Assembly: GCA_903813345.2 (NCBI GenBank)
Contig: CAIIXF020000003.1
Span: forward strand, 11,548,931 to 11,608,930
Origin: Owenia fusiformis
Taxonomy: Eukaryota > Annelida > Polychaeta > Sabellida > Oweniidae
DNA length: 60,000 nucleotides
Reading direction: 5' to 3'
Numbering within the stretch: the stretch's first letter is position 1; every line of letters begins with the position of its first letter. The position numbers and the translations under genes were made by a program. The notes beneath the pieces were generated by a model. That model had not been told where the DNA came from and ran no database searches. It was given only the letters and a program-made list of their open reading frames with translations. Shown here piece after piece: positions 39,301 through 54,300 of this stretch.

Positions 39301-42300
39301 ACGTATGGTGGAAACAGCTTCCACATTGCGTACAGTGTCTCTCACCCTGACCCTGAGGTTGTAGACTCCATTTCCTGTGCCACGTAGCATACGTAGAATA
39401 CCAGAACTGGCATCCAATCTGAAGTGAAATTGTTTAAATCGTGACATTTTATTCATTAATCTCACATGTTATTCATTTTTGCCCAATTCTATTCAATAAT
39501 TGTTGTTTAATGTTATTCATTGTTGTATACTGTTTTGGGAAAACTAAACTATAAAACCTACGTGAATCTTGAATGGTCAGCTGATGTCCCTTCAAATGAG
39601 AATGTTTTATCTCCTCTATCCCAGTCATCCGGGTCTTCAGCATATACATGGCCAAGATCAGCATTGCTAAGTTCACCTGAATAAGGAGAGAGACAATAGG
39701 TTATATGAGTATAACTTTAACATTGAAACAAAGATAACAGTACAGTAAAACCTGTGTATATTGAACATTTTTTGCCTACTGTCAATAGGTTCACTATAGA
39801 GAGGGTAATTTATACAATTGTCAGTAGAGTATATGCAGAGGAAGGATGTCCCCTAGAGACATGTGTTCACTAGACAGGTGTTCATTAAAGAAGTGTTCAC
39901 TTGGCAGTATATGGGTACTTATCAGACCTCATGATACATTGAGTTTGCATGAGAATATCATAGCTCAGGCCAACCTGTAAACTCATCTGTTTCAGTCAGA
40001 GTATAGGTTGACTAGTTGGCTAATGTGAAATCATGTCACTACTCACCTTTATAATTGTAAACATAGACCTCCTTATGGCCAGGTCGATGGTCATTATCAT
40101 TTCTATCTCCGACAGTCACAGTTAGCGTGTTTGTGCCTGTCATACGTGGGTTCCCAGAGTCTGACATGATAATAGGCATGCGGTAGTATTTCTGTTGTTC
40201 TCTATCTAGTGTCACCTTTGTCCTGATATCACCCTCACCTCTTCCACTGTCACCACCTGTGCAGAGTTTTATTTTACAATTCTGAATAAGTTCATCAACA
40301 TCTATTGGATGCAGGTTTATATTTCACTAATCGAATAATATCATAGTGAATCACTTCTGTACATTACAAGACTATCATCCTAAATCAGATTCTTTATGGT
40401 TATTCATGCAGCAATTTAAGGGAAAATTGAAAAAACAATTGTCTTTAGATATTTTATATTTTGATTTTGAACTTTGTATTCTGCAATAACTAACAACTTA
40501 AATATAAGGTATCATGACTAAAAGAAATACTAATAAATCTTTAAAATTTTTTCAAGTACCTTGTCTGAAGTTCATTGAGAATTGTGGACATGTTGGGTTA
40601 TCATTGCATGGGCAGGTTTCACCACAAGGCAGTGCAAACAGATATGGCGGACCATTTGGTGAAGTGTCTGCATCCTTCCCTCGTATAGTGACAACATCTT
40701 GAACAGGCGGCTCATTCTCCCAAGCGATTGGCTGATAATCTTCCGCAAATTGTGGGAAATTGTCGTTAACGTCAGTGAGTGTGAGAATAAGGGTTCCAGT
40801 TCCAGTCATAGTGGGGGTTCCTAGGAGGTAAAATTCAAATTTATTGATAAAAATTATTCGTTTCCACATGAGTAACATTTACAGTAAATGCTGTACATAA
40901 CTTACACGTATCTGAGTACCTCTTATCTGCCATATTAAGACTTGAAAACTTATATATACACCTGCCAATTCAATCACTTTTGGGCACCCCCAGTGGTGTT
41001 TGGATTAGACAGGGTCTACTGTATAGGCTGTATATAATGAAAGTGCAGACTGCCTACCTTTATCAATTGCCAATATGTGAACGTTATGTGTGGCTATATT
41101 CTCCCTGTCAAGACGTAGCATAGTTGTGACCACACCTGATTGGGGGTCTATCTCAAAGTGCATGGCATCAGGACGATTGTTCATGTAATCAATAGAATAG
41201 CTGAAACAGAAACGCAATGCATTTAAGGATAAGGTGGATGGTTTTGGACAATCCAACTAGATATTTAAATACATGTAGGGATTCATAATCAACCAGCAAT
41301 ATAGGCAGTTTTATCTGGCTGTTTCAACAAAATTTTATGTTGTTCTGAGGAATTTAGCAACTGTTTCTAATGTTAAATAATAATATTCAATTAACTTCTT
41401 CTATTGTTCTTATTCTTTTTGCATGCTGTCAGAAATTCAATTGAAACAATTGTGAGTAGTTCTGAATGAAGCTCTCGCATGGGAAAATAAATCATAGGAG
41501 AAGGAAGGGAAAACAAGAGATATAATACAAAATTAAGATTACTTCTTTCCTTTAATTTTCTAATTTTTCAGTCATTTTAGAATTTTTCTATTTCATTTGC
41601 TATTAATGTACAGGCTATAGCTGCAAGATACATCATAAAGGCAACAATTTGTTGCAAAAGTATTATTTTCTGCTTACTCAAATTGTGCATTTACTCCACT
41701 GTCACGATCTGTGGCAGAAAAAGTGGCAATCGTGGTTCCAACAGGAATGTCCTCTGATTGGGTAGTACTAATAGTGGCGGGATTGAAGACTGGAGCATTG
41801 TCATTGATATCTGTGATGTTGATGTGTATGACTGCAGTATCACTGTTTGAAGGGTTTGGGTCCTGGACTCTTATGTTATACTGGAGTAAGTGACTGGACA
41901 TTGCTTCATAGTCCACCCTCTACAACATGCACCATAAACAATGTAACAAAAATGAACAATATGTGAATGATATGCTGATTCAACAATATTTGGTTAGAGT
42001 TAGTTCAGAGAGCAAAAGTAAACATGAAAATACAACTTTTTAATAACTGTAACATTTTTAATTAAATACAATAAAAACAGAAAAAAAATTCAAGTTTTTC
42101 TGTTCTCACTCCAAAATATTCATTAAATAAATAAAACACAATAATGCAAAACTACTCACTGATTTAATTTTCACAATGCCAGTTTGTGTTGTATGAATAT
42201 TATCAAAGTAGAAATATGGTGAATCAGGAGAGACAATGCTAAAAGTCAACTTTGCATTTTCCCCAATATCATTATCTGTTGCTGAAACTTCCATACAAGT

Positions 42301-45300
42301 TGCTCCCAGTGGTAATTCTTCAGGGACCTCCTTATAATATGATTTTGGGGCAGCAAACTCAGGTCTGTTATCGTTTATATCAGCAACAACTACATACACT
42401 TTAGTGCTCGCTGAAATCATTAAGAAGATATTATACTCAATAATCAATGTATTCATAAAGTAAATGTATCAATATTGTACCAAATAAAAAGGAAAGAATA
42501 CATATTGGTTTAAAATAATATAATCTGAGAATAATCTCACACTGTGCCCCCGAGTTTCCCACAGTGTTAATTTAGGGACTCTGGTAAGTGACCTATAGAT
42601 GCAAGGAAAATATTCAGGTAGATAGAGGCATTGTACCTGTACAAGCATCAAACTTGTTGTATTGGATAATAATTTCAAACATGAGTGTGAATTAACAAAA
42701 AAATGACTTCCTGTTCTTACAATAAACAACAATTATAATGAATACTAGCTGATACTGCACTTCAATTTTCTATATCATTGTAATTTGCACATAAATGTGA
42801 AATTTCATTTATAAATTCTTACTTGTTCTGGCAGGAACTCCCCGATCCATCCCATCCACTATCATCTCATATCGATCCTGGTTCTCACGATTTAATGGCC
42901 TCAAAGAGCGTATTTGACCTGATGTACCATCCAATGAAAATAGGGGATTTCCATTTTCAGTGGGGACATCCCTGAGATTAAAGCACACAGTTCCATTATT
43001 TTCAAAGTCTACATCACCAGCTGATACTGTCATGATTGGTTGACCTAAAATAAGAATAGGTCATGAGTTTTAGTCCTGCAAAATAAACTGCCATATTCTC
43101 TGACTTAGATATACTAAAACCAACATTTGATTAAAGCAATATGGACACAAGACAAAATCGTATGGAATAATTTGCGATAAGCTAGTTATTAAGCTTGTTA
43201 TTATGGTCTTACTAGTGGTTATTATTGAGTAATGGTACAGGTATTCGATATGGTATTGCAGCTTACACTTAAGTAATGGTACACGTATCCTTGGATTTTA
43301 GGCCCGAATACCGAGGTTTATTTTTTTAATTATCGTGTATTATTATTTTGTGTTATTATTAGTTAACCATATAACTATTGGCATGATATGATAACCTTGT
43401 TATATTAATATAGCGCATAGGCGTAGCCAGGGGGATGCGATGTGTGCGATCCCTCCATAACCAATGAAAATAGAACTATTAGGTAGAAGAAAAAAGTCTT
43501 AAAATGCTTTTTATTTGAAGCTTCTAGCTCGATTTTGAACGAAGTTGCACCAATTTTTGTAAAATTCAAAACAAATCTTCAAAAACATTTTTTATGCCAC
43601 GATCGCACCCCCCCCCCCCTTCCCCCCGACTGAAAGCTGGCTACGCCACTGTAACGTGTAATCAATACGCTACATTTTGTATGTTTAATTTGTATACTAA
43701 AAACTGTTATTAATCCACAAATTTAGATGAAGACAAGATAAAAATTCGAATCAAGAATGAAAAGGTGTCTAAGTATATGATTCTTAAGGGTAATGCATAT
43801 TTGAATTAAACAGAGGCGGGTTAATTTATATTGTGCTATGAATTACGCTATTATTCAAAATTGCAGCTAAGATGCCTGTTTTACGATACCCTGCGTGCAG
43901 AGTCTAGTTAAACTACACTAAGACGAAGCTCTCTTTTAGTGAAGTCAAACGAATGCAAAGGGTAGTTTTATGAAAAATATCACGGAAGATGTATTCTAGA
44001 TATCAGTAGTATTCTCAGAAATTTATTATCCGAAACGGATAACATCTGGCCACTCAGACAAACAATCGCAGACATAGGCTAAGCTTGTTTATTTAACAGT
44101 TAGATTTGTTGACTTACCGATCCGTATTTCAATCTCCGGGAAGACGTTCTTTTCACTTTGTATTTGCGTGCAGTGTAATATAAGTTGATACTTTTGTTCA
44201 AAAATGTACTTTTAATGGCCATTTTATGCCTTTTATTTTCAAATTATGTTTTGTTTGGATGTCAGTCTGAAAAGTCAAGAAACGTCAACCCCGACTTTAA
44301 ATTGTTTTAAAATGTTGGTTAATCACTTATGGCAAATCACAAGGTTGATGATGTCAACGGACCATGATCGTGGAAGGCTATCAATATCAGGTGTATATCG
44401 CATAGAAAATAAATATAGCTAATTTTTCGCACTGATATGATGATGACTATTCTGGCGAATCGGGTAGATATTTCTCAGTTTTTTCCGGTAATAAAACTAT
44501 TCATTTCTATCAATTTTACAAACGGGGTCCTTTGAATGCACATTAAAACTATAAAAGTATTTATTGGACGTACATACTCGTTCTGTCATGTTACTTACAT
44601 TTCATTTGCAAGTTGTCCACATATTAATCCGGCGTTTTGTTTAATCAAATTTCCCGCCCCTTGAGGTTTCCGACTGTAAAACTTAATATTTAATACTAAC
44701 CAATGCATCAGTTAATATTTTCAGAATACAAATTTTCCATTTTTATTTCTCTGATAGATAAAGTCTCATTTTGAATCTGTTCGTGTATTAAAGAGTATGC
44801 TTTTATAATGCCGTGGTCACATTTGCTCAGATTTTCAGCACCGGCGCCCGGCCGTTGAGTATTTTGTTCAAAATTGTATTCAATTCTGAACAAAATACTC
44901 AATCGGCCGAGCGCCGTAATGAAAATCGGAACAAATGTTACCAAGTCATAACTGATGAAAAATCAAATGAGAACATGAACATGGATAATAGGGGAACTAT
45001 TACGCTGCGTGCAGAGTCTAATTATAAACTACGAGAAGACGAAACTCTCATTAGAGAAGTGAAGTCGAACGAATGCAAAGGGTAGGGTACTATAGAAGGG
45101 GATCATATAAAAGCACGATCTATTTCACAACGCCTTTAACTTTTGCCCTCTGTGCATTTCAAAAATAAAATATCTTAATCTGATTTGTTCCACCTTTCTT
45201 TTCGCTCAGTTCTGCACTATTATTTCCATATGTTGTTTAGGATTATGTCATTTGCGAAATAGCTGTAAGACATTATGAGAATGAATATGGGAGTTTCCAC

Positions 45301-48300
45301 GATAATGTTGTTCACATGATTTTATACACATACCTGCATAACAATCGGAGACAGAAGTCTTAATATTGTCCAATAAAAAATGAGAATCTAACATTTAATG
45401 ATAACAAAAGGATTAATTGCTTAGTTCTCTTTGTTTTAGTCTTTGTTTTCTTAAATGCGGAAGTGTACCAACATCACCTAGATTACATAAGAGATCATCT
45501 AACAGTCTAAAATTGCTTTTAATTGCAAGTTAATGCATTCCGACCAAAATTTGTATACCTGTAATTGGGGGGGGGGGGCGATGTTACATCACATAACTAC
45601 AACGTTCATATAGAAATATACAATAAGCATGTCCGTATAAAAGCTAAAATTATAAAAACTCATTTCAAAGTCATTCTGTTCATGGAAGCGTCAAGTTATG
45701 AAAAACAATGCTAAACACTCAAACAAATCGACTTGATTACCTTTGAAAACTTCTTGAGAGGAAATGGACAAATGTATTTTTCTAACTCATTAGAACGTCT
45801 GTCTGATTGAAATACTATTTTTAAATACAAACATAAATGATTTAATCTTGGTCAGAAGTCTGAACATTGTCCAACAAAATAATAAGAATCTAACATTTAA
45901 TAATTACAAAAGGATTAATTGCTATATAGTCTTTGTCTTAGTCTTTGTTTTTCTAACGGCGGAAGTGTACCAACATCACCTTGATTACAGAAGAGATACC
46001 CTGCGTGCAGAGTCTAGTTAAACTACAGTGAAGTCAAACGAATGCAAAGGGTACAGAAGAGATCATCTAACAGTCTAAAATTGCTTTTAATTCCCGGGTT
46101 TTGATTACATTTTATGTATAGACTTTTTGCCTCTATTCTCATTTTTAAACCTGTTTCTGTTTGCTTATTTAACAATTGTGATAAATTATTCAGTTAGAGT
46201 CGAAACCAAAACAATTTTCTACATTATAGTCCCCTCCTCTTGCACTGACTAAATATTAAAATAAGCTAGTCTGATTGCGAATTTACAAATCCTGTAAAAG
46301 TAGCTTCAAACCGCCTTTTAATCAGAGAAAACAATAAGTTAATTCATCTGATTGCGAAAATACGAATCAATCTGATTATCTGATCTCCATGCTATTTGAT
46401 TCGTGCATTATCTACAAGTCAGTCGGGCAAGGGTGAAATTATTTCATTTGAAAACAGAAATAAATATCAGAACCCCTCTAGCATAACTATTCGGAAGAAA
46501 TTCATACAAAAAATAAGGTACACAACTGATGAAGGGTCGCACACAATGCACGCACCCCTCTCCTCCTCCTCCGTGTTTGCCCACACACGACCATATTTGA
46601 CGATTTTTCTAAAAGCGTTTTCCCCGGGAATATAGGTGTAGCGGTTGCCAGAAGTCGCACAGCTTGGGAGTCAGGGTATCCTGATCCATGCCTCAACGCC
46701 TGACGGGTCTGATATTTAGAGGGGGCGCAAGAATTATTAGGGGGCGGGGTAAACGTGAAAGTTGCCAACATATCCATAGGCGTAGCCAGGAGGGGGGGGG
46801 GGTGCGATGGGTGCGATAACAAAAGGCTTTATATATGCTTTAATGTTTTATTTATCATGATGCTTTTATGTAGGCTATTAATTACAGTTCTTTTTGCAAT
46901 ATAAAACTGGTATGTTTATGCAAATTCCGATTGGACTAATATAAAGGGATATTGTTTCATTATGTGGACTTGAGAAAGTCCGACATACTCATTGCTTTCA
47001 ACCCAAAACTTAAAATAGGAAGTTATCAAGATCCCAAGAACACGATCGCTACTTAAACAATACGTTTGTAAAATCCCGGCGATCGAAATGCAATCAAACT
47101 TTCGCAATCAGGTGCCTAATTAGTCTTTTGATCTCTAAAGTTTTACGACTGAACGTTTCAATGAACTCGTGAGAAGCAAACGCAATCATCATATAAACAT
47201 TTTTCTAGTAAATCTAAAATAGAGTAAAACCCAGGGAAAAAGATCGCGTGTTCATAGGAATTAGGCATATTTCAATTTTAAAATAACAAAAGTCAGTCTC
47301 GGAAGAATTTTCCAAGCATTCCCTGCTTCGATGCGTTTTTATTGCAAGGGCCATTTGGCGCCGATATGAATTCATTATAGGGCATTAGGGTTGTGCTTTA
47401 TTTGTTTTATTTATATAAATGTTATAAAATGTGTACGACACTTAAATGAATTATTTTTAGGGTTACAATGCATATTTGACTTTTCCCTCTAAACGTTTAA
47501 AATTCATCTTTTCTTAGTTTGCTTCAATAAAATTAACATTGGATCCCAGACAGTTATCAAATTCTCAGACATTTGATTAATATAGATATTTGTACTTCCT
47601 TTGACCAGTGGTGCTGGTGTGACTGAGATTCGAATCTAATCTGTTTCATTTTTATGTAAATTGAGAGGAATAAAGTTTTATTTTCAGCATTTTAACAATC
47701 TTAACGTTTGGCGTGCAGCTCAACTTAATACACAATCAAAGGTCAGAATACAGAAATAAGAACATGCCTTTTATTTGTTATTCAAGCTCGAGCAATATCC
47801 CCGTTATAAAACCAAAATAACTGCGGTTAGGTACCATATCTTGATTACGGTAAAGACAGGCCATCTCATTCTGGTATGCCAGAGCCACTCTTATCTGCCG
47901 ATTGTGGAAGGATAAAGACAAAGGGGTCGCGGCTATCGCGATGAGGCCATCTTATTTCTAGGAATTATTTCTGCCTCTCATTCCTTAAACCGGCTTCGTT
48001 AAACAGTGCCAAAATATATAAGTCGGAGCCAAAAACAAGACTATTTTTATATTTAAATCCCCTCGCCTTGTCAATGTCTATGCCTGCATCTGGTTTTATA
48101 CAGATATATACACATAGCTTACTTACTGGCCATGGACAGGGGGGGGGGGCACAGAAACGAACATTCTAGCTTTTGACCCGTACCGGTCAATTTTCGTTAG
48201 CTGCGTATACCAAGGGTGGTATAGATAGTATTAGGAAAAATCCTAACTCAAAGTTTTTGTTCTCTCGCAATCCAGAGCAAACCACTCGCCGGGCAAGCAT

Positions 48301-51300
48301 TCTTTAAAAACGTGAAGTTTTCACCATGTTGAGCAGTTTTGAAAATTGTCCAATTTGAACCATCGCCTTGTATATTTCTGTAACTGCCCCCCCCCCCCCT
48401 TGACACTCGAGTGTAAAAATCCTTTCCACACTGTCAATGGTTTTACAAAATAGTTCATGTCAGGAAGGGGGAGGGGTGAGTGTGGAGAACAATCACTGAC
48501 TGCGATTTGTATGATTGAACATTATACACTTATCATAGATTCGTAAAGAATAGTTTTAAAATAAACAGCTTGTTTAATGATTGGAGTGATGTATGCATAG
48601 AAGAATGACACTGGTTTTGAAATATCTTAATTATCCCATTGAATGAAGCCATCCGTCCCTCTGTCCATTCTTAACTCATACTAGTGGACTGATTTGATTT
48701 AAAGGAGAAGTCTCGGTGTAGAACGTGTACACACTAATGGGAACGAATTTTACTCATTTCTATTTAGGATTCGTTCATATACTAGCGGGGCTTTAGAGCA
48801 TTTACAAACACACGAATTGTATTGTTTTAAGGCAACTTTTATGAAATATAATGTATCTAAAGCTATTTTAAAGCTATTTTAAATTTTAATTTTAGATTAT
48901 ATTCGGTTCAATTTTACAAATAATGAATAGTATTACAGTATATCGAAAAATATACAATGATTTACATTAAATTGCTCAGACTGCAAACAATGTACATGGT
49001 TGGCGAATTTGCATGCGCGTTCTTGATAATAAGAATTAAAGGTTGAGCTTAAAAATCAAACATTTTCTTTTTTAAACATAATAAATCTTTAAATCAAGAA
49101 AATAAAAATAAGATTGATGATTGAGCTTTTCATAGTCAACTGCGACTGTGTCGACGCATGTTTATTTACTTAGCTAATTAGATATGTAAAATTGTTAATG
49201 GCCGCAACGGATAATACGTACATGTAAGCTGTTCGGATAAGACATTTCTATATGATTAATAACAAATCCCGGGCAGAATGTTATTCAACAGTAACTGATC
49301 TTATTGGTTATTATTCAATTTGGATAATTAATCTATTATCTCGTCGTATTGATGTTTATTATATAGTGTTTCTCGTTGTGGGATTAATGGAAAATTTAAA
49401 ATAATTGCTCTCAGAGGAATGGTGAGTGGGTTGGTAGGCCCATGAGCATAACTGAAAATTGATGATGGAACTGGACAAAATAAATTGAAATACACTATAA
49501 TTGAAAAAGTAAGCTTAGAATCCTTCCGTTCTCTAAAATGAGTAATTTTTGAAAATGAAGCTCCAAGGTAACTGGACAACTCGGACCAAGGACAACTCGG
49601 ACCCAGGACAACTCGGACCCTGGACAACTCGGACCCAAGACATCTCGGACCCAAGACAACTCGGACCCAAGACAACTCTTGTTTAACACAAGATCTCCTT
49701 ATCAAATATGAAATGGAAACTCCTTGTACAAAATTATTTTTTAAAGGCATTGAGAGCCATCTTTTAGACACAAGAATTGTGAGAACAAAAGTTGTTTTAG
49801 AGAGAAAATGTGACATAAAATTTAATGGTGAGATTCTAAACGATAAAGTCTGGTCTCAATTTTTTGAATGTACAACCGATACTACCCTTTTGGTAATTCA
49901 ATGGAAAATTTTACATGGTATTTACCCTCAAAATATTTATTTGAAGAAATGTAACATTGAAAACTCTGACATCTGTAATTTTTGTAACGCACATGTAAAA
50001 GATGACATTGACCACTTCTTTATCAATTGTGACTGTATTAAATCAATTTGGGATGATGTAAATGTTACAAATGATCAAAAAATTGGAAATGCAATTGTTA
50101 AAAAAGAAGATTTACTTAAAACATTGGTAATTAAAAAAGCTATACATGATTTTAAAAAAGGGTCAATACAGCTAGTAATGTAAAAGCTATTTTTGATAAT
50201 GAAATAATGATCAGAAAGATGTAATGTAACTTGAAATTTCTATAATTGTATTTTATCTTATTGTATGCATGTAATGTAAAATATGTTTATTAATAAAGTT
50301 TGATTTTATAAAAAAAAAAAAAAAAAAAACTCGGACCACTTTTTGAAATGATGATATTAACATCATAATATGGGGTTTTAATTTTTGTCTTATGTTTAGA
50401 TGACATATATTATGTACTGTGCATTCATTTATTGTGTTAATTTGATGAAATTGTTTGGGTCCGAGTTGTCCAGGGTCCGACTTGTCCTGGGTCCGAGTTG
50501 TCCGGAAACCAACCTTGGGGCTGGAAACCATCTCCAAGATTTCCCAATGGGGGTGTACAGACTTACTTGGAGCTGCACCCTCTGGAACACTCCCAGTTAT
50601 ACAGCAAGCCTTGAAGATGGGTGAGTGATCATTAATGTCTTTGGGACTGACGCTGGCCTTGCCATATGTTGTAAGAGAATCTGGTCCACCATTCTGGTCT
50701 TGGGCAACTATGTTGATGTCCCATCTAAAATATTATAACCCTTATTAATCTGATAATTTTATAAATATGTTTAATTTGTCACCAAAAGAGGTGACATAAT
50801 AACTTCAAGTCCCCTTATCAATTATTTCGACATCAACACATATCAGACTCTTTATGAAATGAAGTAATAAATGTTATAATTTATTTCTGGTCAACTTACG
50901 TCGAGAAACCATATGGTTCATCACGATCCAGCCAGTTGGTGAGGTACACCCGCCCCTGGGGATCAATACGGAACTGTTCTGCAGCCTTGTAACCTTGAAC
51001 ACCGAGCTGCACCCCATCACTACTTCCTGTATCTGGGTTAATAGCTGTTACCTAGCAACAGAAAATTATGAAGGCTTTAAAGCACATTGGTTTCAGCTGC
51101 TCTAATTCAGCTTGATATCTCTAGTATACAAATTTCATATACATGTAGACAGAGTAAACAAAATATAGCAACAATATCTAATTTCACTGATCCCAGTGTG
51201 ATTATACCAAGCAAACATTAATTCAATAGCTTCATTCAATAGAAATCTCATTAATGGCCATTAAAATCATAATTTTTACATGTAGCTGCTGGTGAAACAA

Positions 51301-54300
51301 ATAATTGGACAAGTATTAGCATCCTAGTATAACCACTTGGAAGACAAAGATAGCTCTAAGGATTGGATGCCTGTGATACTGTGATACTTTTCAGAACAGT
51401 ATGTACCTCTTTAGAAATGGATTGTAGAACAAAGTAATGCCTTTTGACAAGTTTTCATTTTCCCGCCAAAAAAGATGCTCTGAAAAGTGCTTTGTTTTTG
51501 CTGTTTCTATTGAAGGCACAAAGATGTATGATGGGGAATATATTTTTTTAATCTTTAATTTGGTATACATGTATATACGTTCAAAATAATAATGTCTGTC
51601 AACCAATATGGGTTAGGATATATCATCTGATCAAGGTTACACAATATCTGTACAAAAGTATTTGAGAAAAATAAAACAAAAAATACCAATGCTTTGAAAA
51701 AATAAAGATTCAAGTGTACAAAAATAAAAGAAGTCAAAATATTTTATTGCCTAGAATGTGACATACATTTTACAATGTACATTCTATTGCAACTACACTT
51801 TAATGTGTCAAAAAGAAAGAGCACATACATTATATAAGAGCATTTCTCTTCCATTTCCCACAGTGCTGGTGTCCATCTCTACTACATCTCCAGTGCTTGG
51901 GTTGCTTGGTGTTATAACAGGAGGTCTCTTGTTTTGTTGCTGTATGTTCATAACTACTGTGGTGGTTGCAGAGATGGCACCATCAAACACTCTATATGCA
52001 AGGTTGTAACTCTATATAAAACAAATAGTGAATATTAGATACATGAGTTTACTTTATGCATTCATACATGTATGTCATATGTGTGTAATTTGACTAATGT
52101 TTAATATATATTATACATTACCAGTATTTTTATATGAAAGTCAATGGAGTGTATTCAGAAAATGGTTTTCACTTGGGCTGGGTATTTCCTAGGGATTTCT
52201 CACCTAGTAGGAGAGAAATATTCACTAGGTACAGGTGTTCATTAAGGATGGGTGTTGAATGTTCACGAGGGACAGGCGATCACTTGAGATGGGTGTTTAC
52301 GAGGGACAGGTTTTTATTACATGTAGGGATGCATGTATACTAGGGGAAGGGGTTCACTTTAAAGCTTTTACTGAACAAAAAGGTACTCTGCTTGATGCTG
52401 ATTAGTCAAACAGAGGTCAATAGTTTTGACTATGCAATGTATTGGTGGTCAATAGTGTTTAGGGATGAAGTCATTTCATGATGTCATGGTGATGAAACTG
52501 ACAATTTTAGACCATTCAAATCGGTTAGCTGCCAAAATCATAAATCAAAATCAATTTTTGTATTTTTCCAGTTGTGGGATATAATCTTAACAGTTAACCT
52601 CCAGATAGGTCAACAATTATATACAATTAACCTATTGATAGGTCAATAGTTATATTACCTGTGTTGTAGCATAATCCAGTTTACCCCTGACATATATATC
52701 TCCTGTATTGGGGACTACACCAAATGCCTGATTCGTATTACCTCCTGTGATAGCATACTGGTGATATTGTACATTATCTGAAAAAGCATTTATGCATACT
52801 ATACTCCTGGTAATATTATCACTGTTATTTCATGACTTTGTGATTTTGAGACTAATATTTTTTGTTAACTTGAAATTTGTCAATCTCCTGTACAATTTGC
52901 GATTTCATAAAATTTGTTGTGCATTCATTTCTTTCAGCAACCAATGCTGGAGGACATTTTCAATATTTTTATGAATATTTGTTGCCCATTATGTCCATTT
53001 TTGCATAAAAGCAACATATAAAGAATTTTACCTGGCTCAGAATCGGCAGCTCTTACAGTCAGCAATGATGTTCCTATCACTGTTGTCTCAGGAATGGTGG
53101 TGGCGGGAGGGGTGGTCGTAAACTCAGGTTTTCCAGAGCTTAGCACAACAATAGTGATTGCAAGGTCAACAGGCTCAGCTGTAACACATTCAATGTACAT
53201 GTACTATTCATAACATACATTTAAATAAACAAGGCATTATCATGCAAAATGTCACCACCATTTGTTACAGACGCCAACTGCCAATTGCCAACCATTGATC
53301 GCCAACCGCTGTCACTTTTTGGTGATGACATAAAAACGAAATGAAAAAGATTTCTCATTGTGTAGTGCATATTAAGGAAGATATTTAGATATTCAGGTTT
53401 TATTGTTTGTTTCTGATATCTGACATAATACATGTACATACATGTATTTATTTCAGTTTATTCTAAACATGCAACTTAAATTCTAGATAAAATTGCAATT
53501 TAAGTTTATCAGGAGAGAGACTGAAACACTCTTCTGACATGTCTGACTTATTCCCACCTTCATTTGGCCCAGTTACCCCTGGCAATGCAGAATTTGCCCC
53601 ATCACGGGCCCCGATCTTCAGGGCAAAGCTGAGTTTGGTAGTGTTGAATGTCCTGAGAGAGGTGACAACTCCAGAGTCCTCATTAATAGCAAAATCAGTG
53701 TAATCTCCTTGCTGTAGTAAATAATAATAAACCTGAAATAAATGAAATATAATTGTAGAAAGAACATGGCTGTTACTTATCCATGTCCATGAACATGGCA
53801 AGATGTCACTGATTGGTTATATAATGCAGTGCAGTTATATGAAATACTGTATTCAGATTGGCTGGAATCGGACACATCTTGCCCAGCTATGTATGTGGTT
53901 AAAATATTCAATTTGCGAATTAAAACTTACATATTAGACATAACTATTCTTTTTACATAACTTACTCTATTATTTGGTAATGTGCCATCCTCATCTGTTG
54001 CTACAGCTCTCATGACCTCATAGTTGACCCCAGCTGTGATTGGAATACTGCCAGTGTAGCGACCATTGTTGTCGCGGCCTTGGAACTTTGGAATCTTGTT
54101 GTTCACATCAGTGAGTTCAACCTGTAGCCTCGTATCCATGTAATATGTTTGAGTCTGGAAATCATTTACATCTTACAAGGATTTACACCAATTTAATAAT
54201 GATAATAAACATATTTCAAGTAACTGAAAGCCAATGTGAACATGTATCGATGTATGTTTGTTTCTTAATTTAGAAAATTTATAAAACAAGTTTATAATAT

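Larger units (their letters stand above)
49562..50517. repeat. Minisatellite element with inverted ends, split by a LINE
   Basis: The left half (49562-49678) starts CCAAGGTAACTGGACAACTC and contains 16-bp GGACAACTCGGACCCA units. The right half (50330-50517) ends in inverted units GGGTCCGAGTTGTCC and CCAACCTTGG. The retroposon at 49679-50329 divides it. Confidence 0.8.

Noticed and set aside
43416-43651. Clear 8-bp target duplication for the GGCGTAGCCAG MITE
   Set aside because: The flanking octamers ATATAGCG and TAACGTGT do not match, so the hAT label rests on end sequence only.
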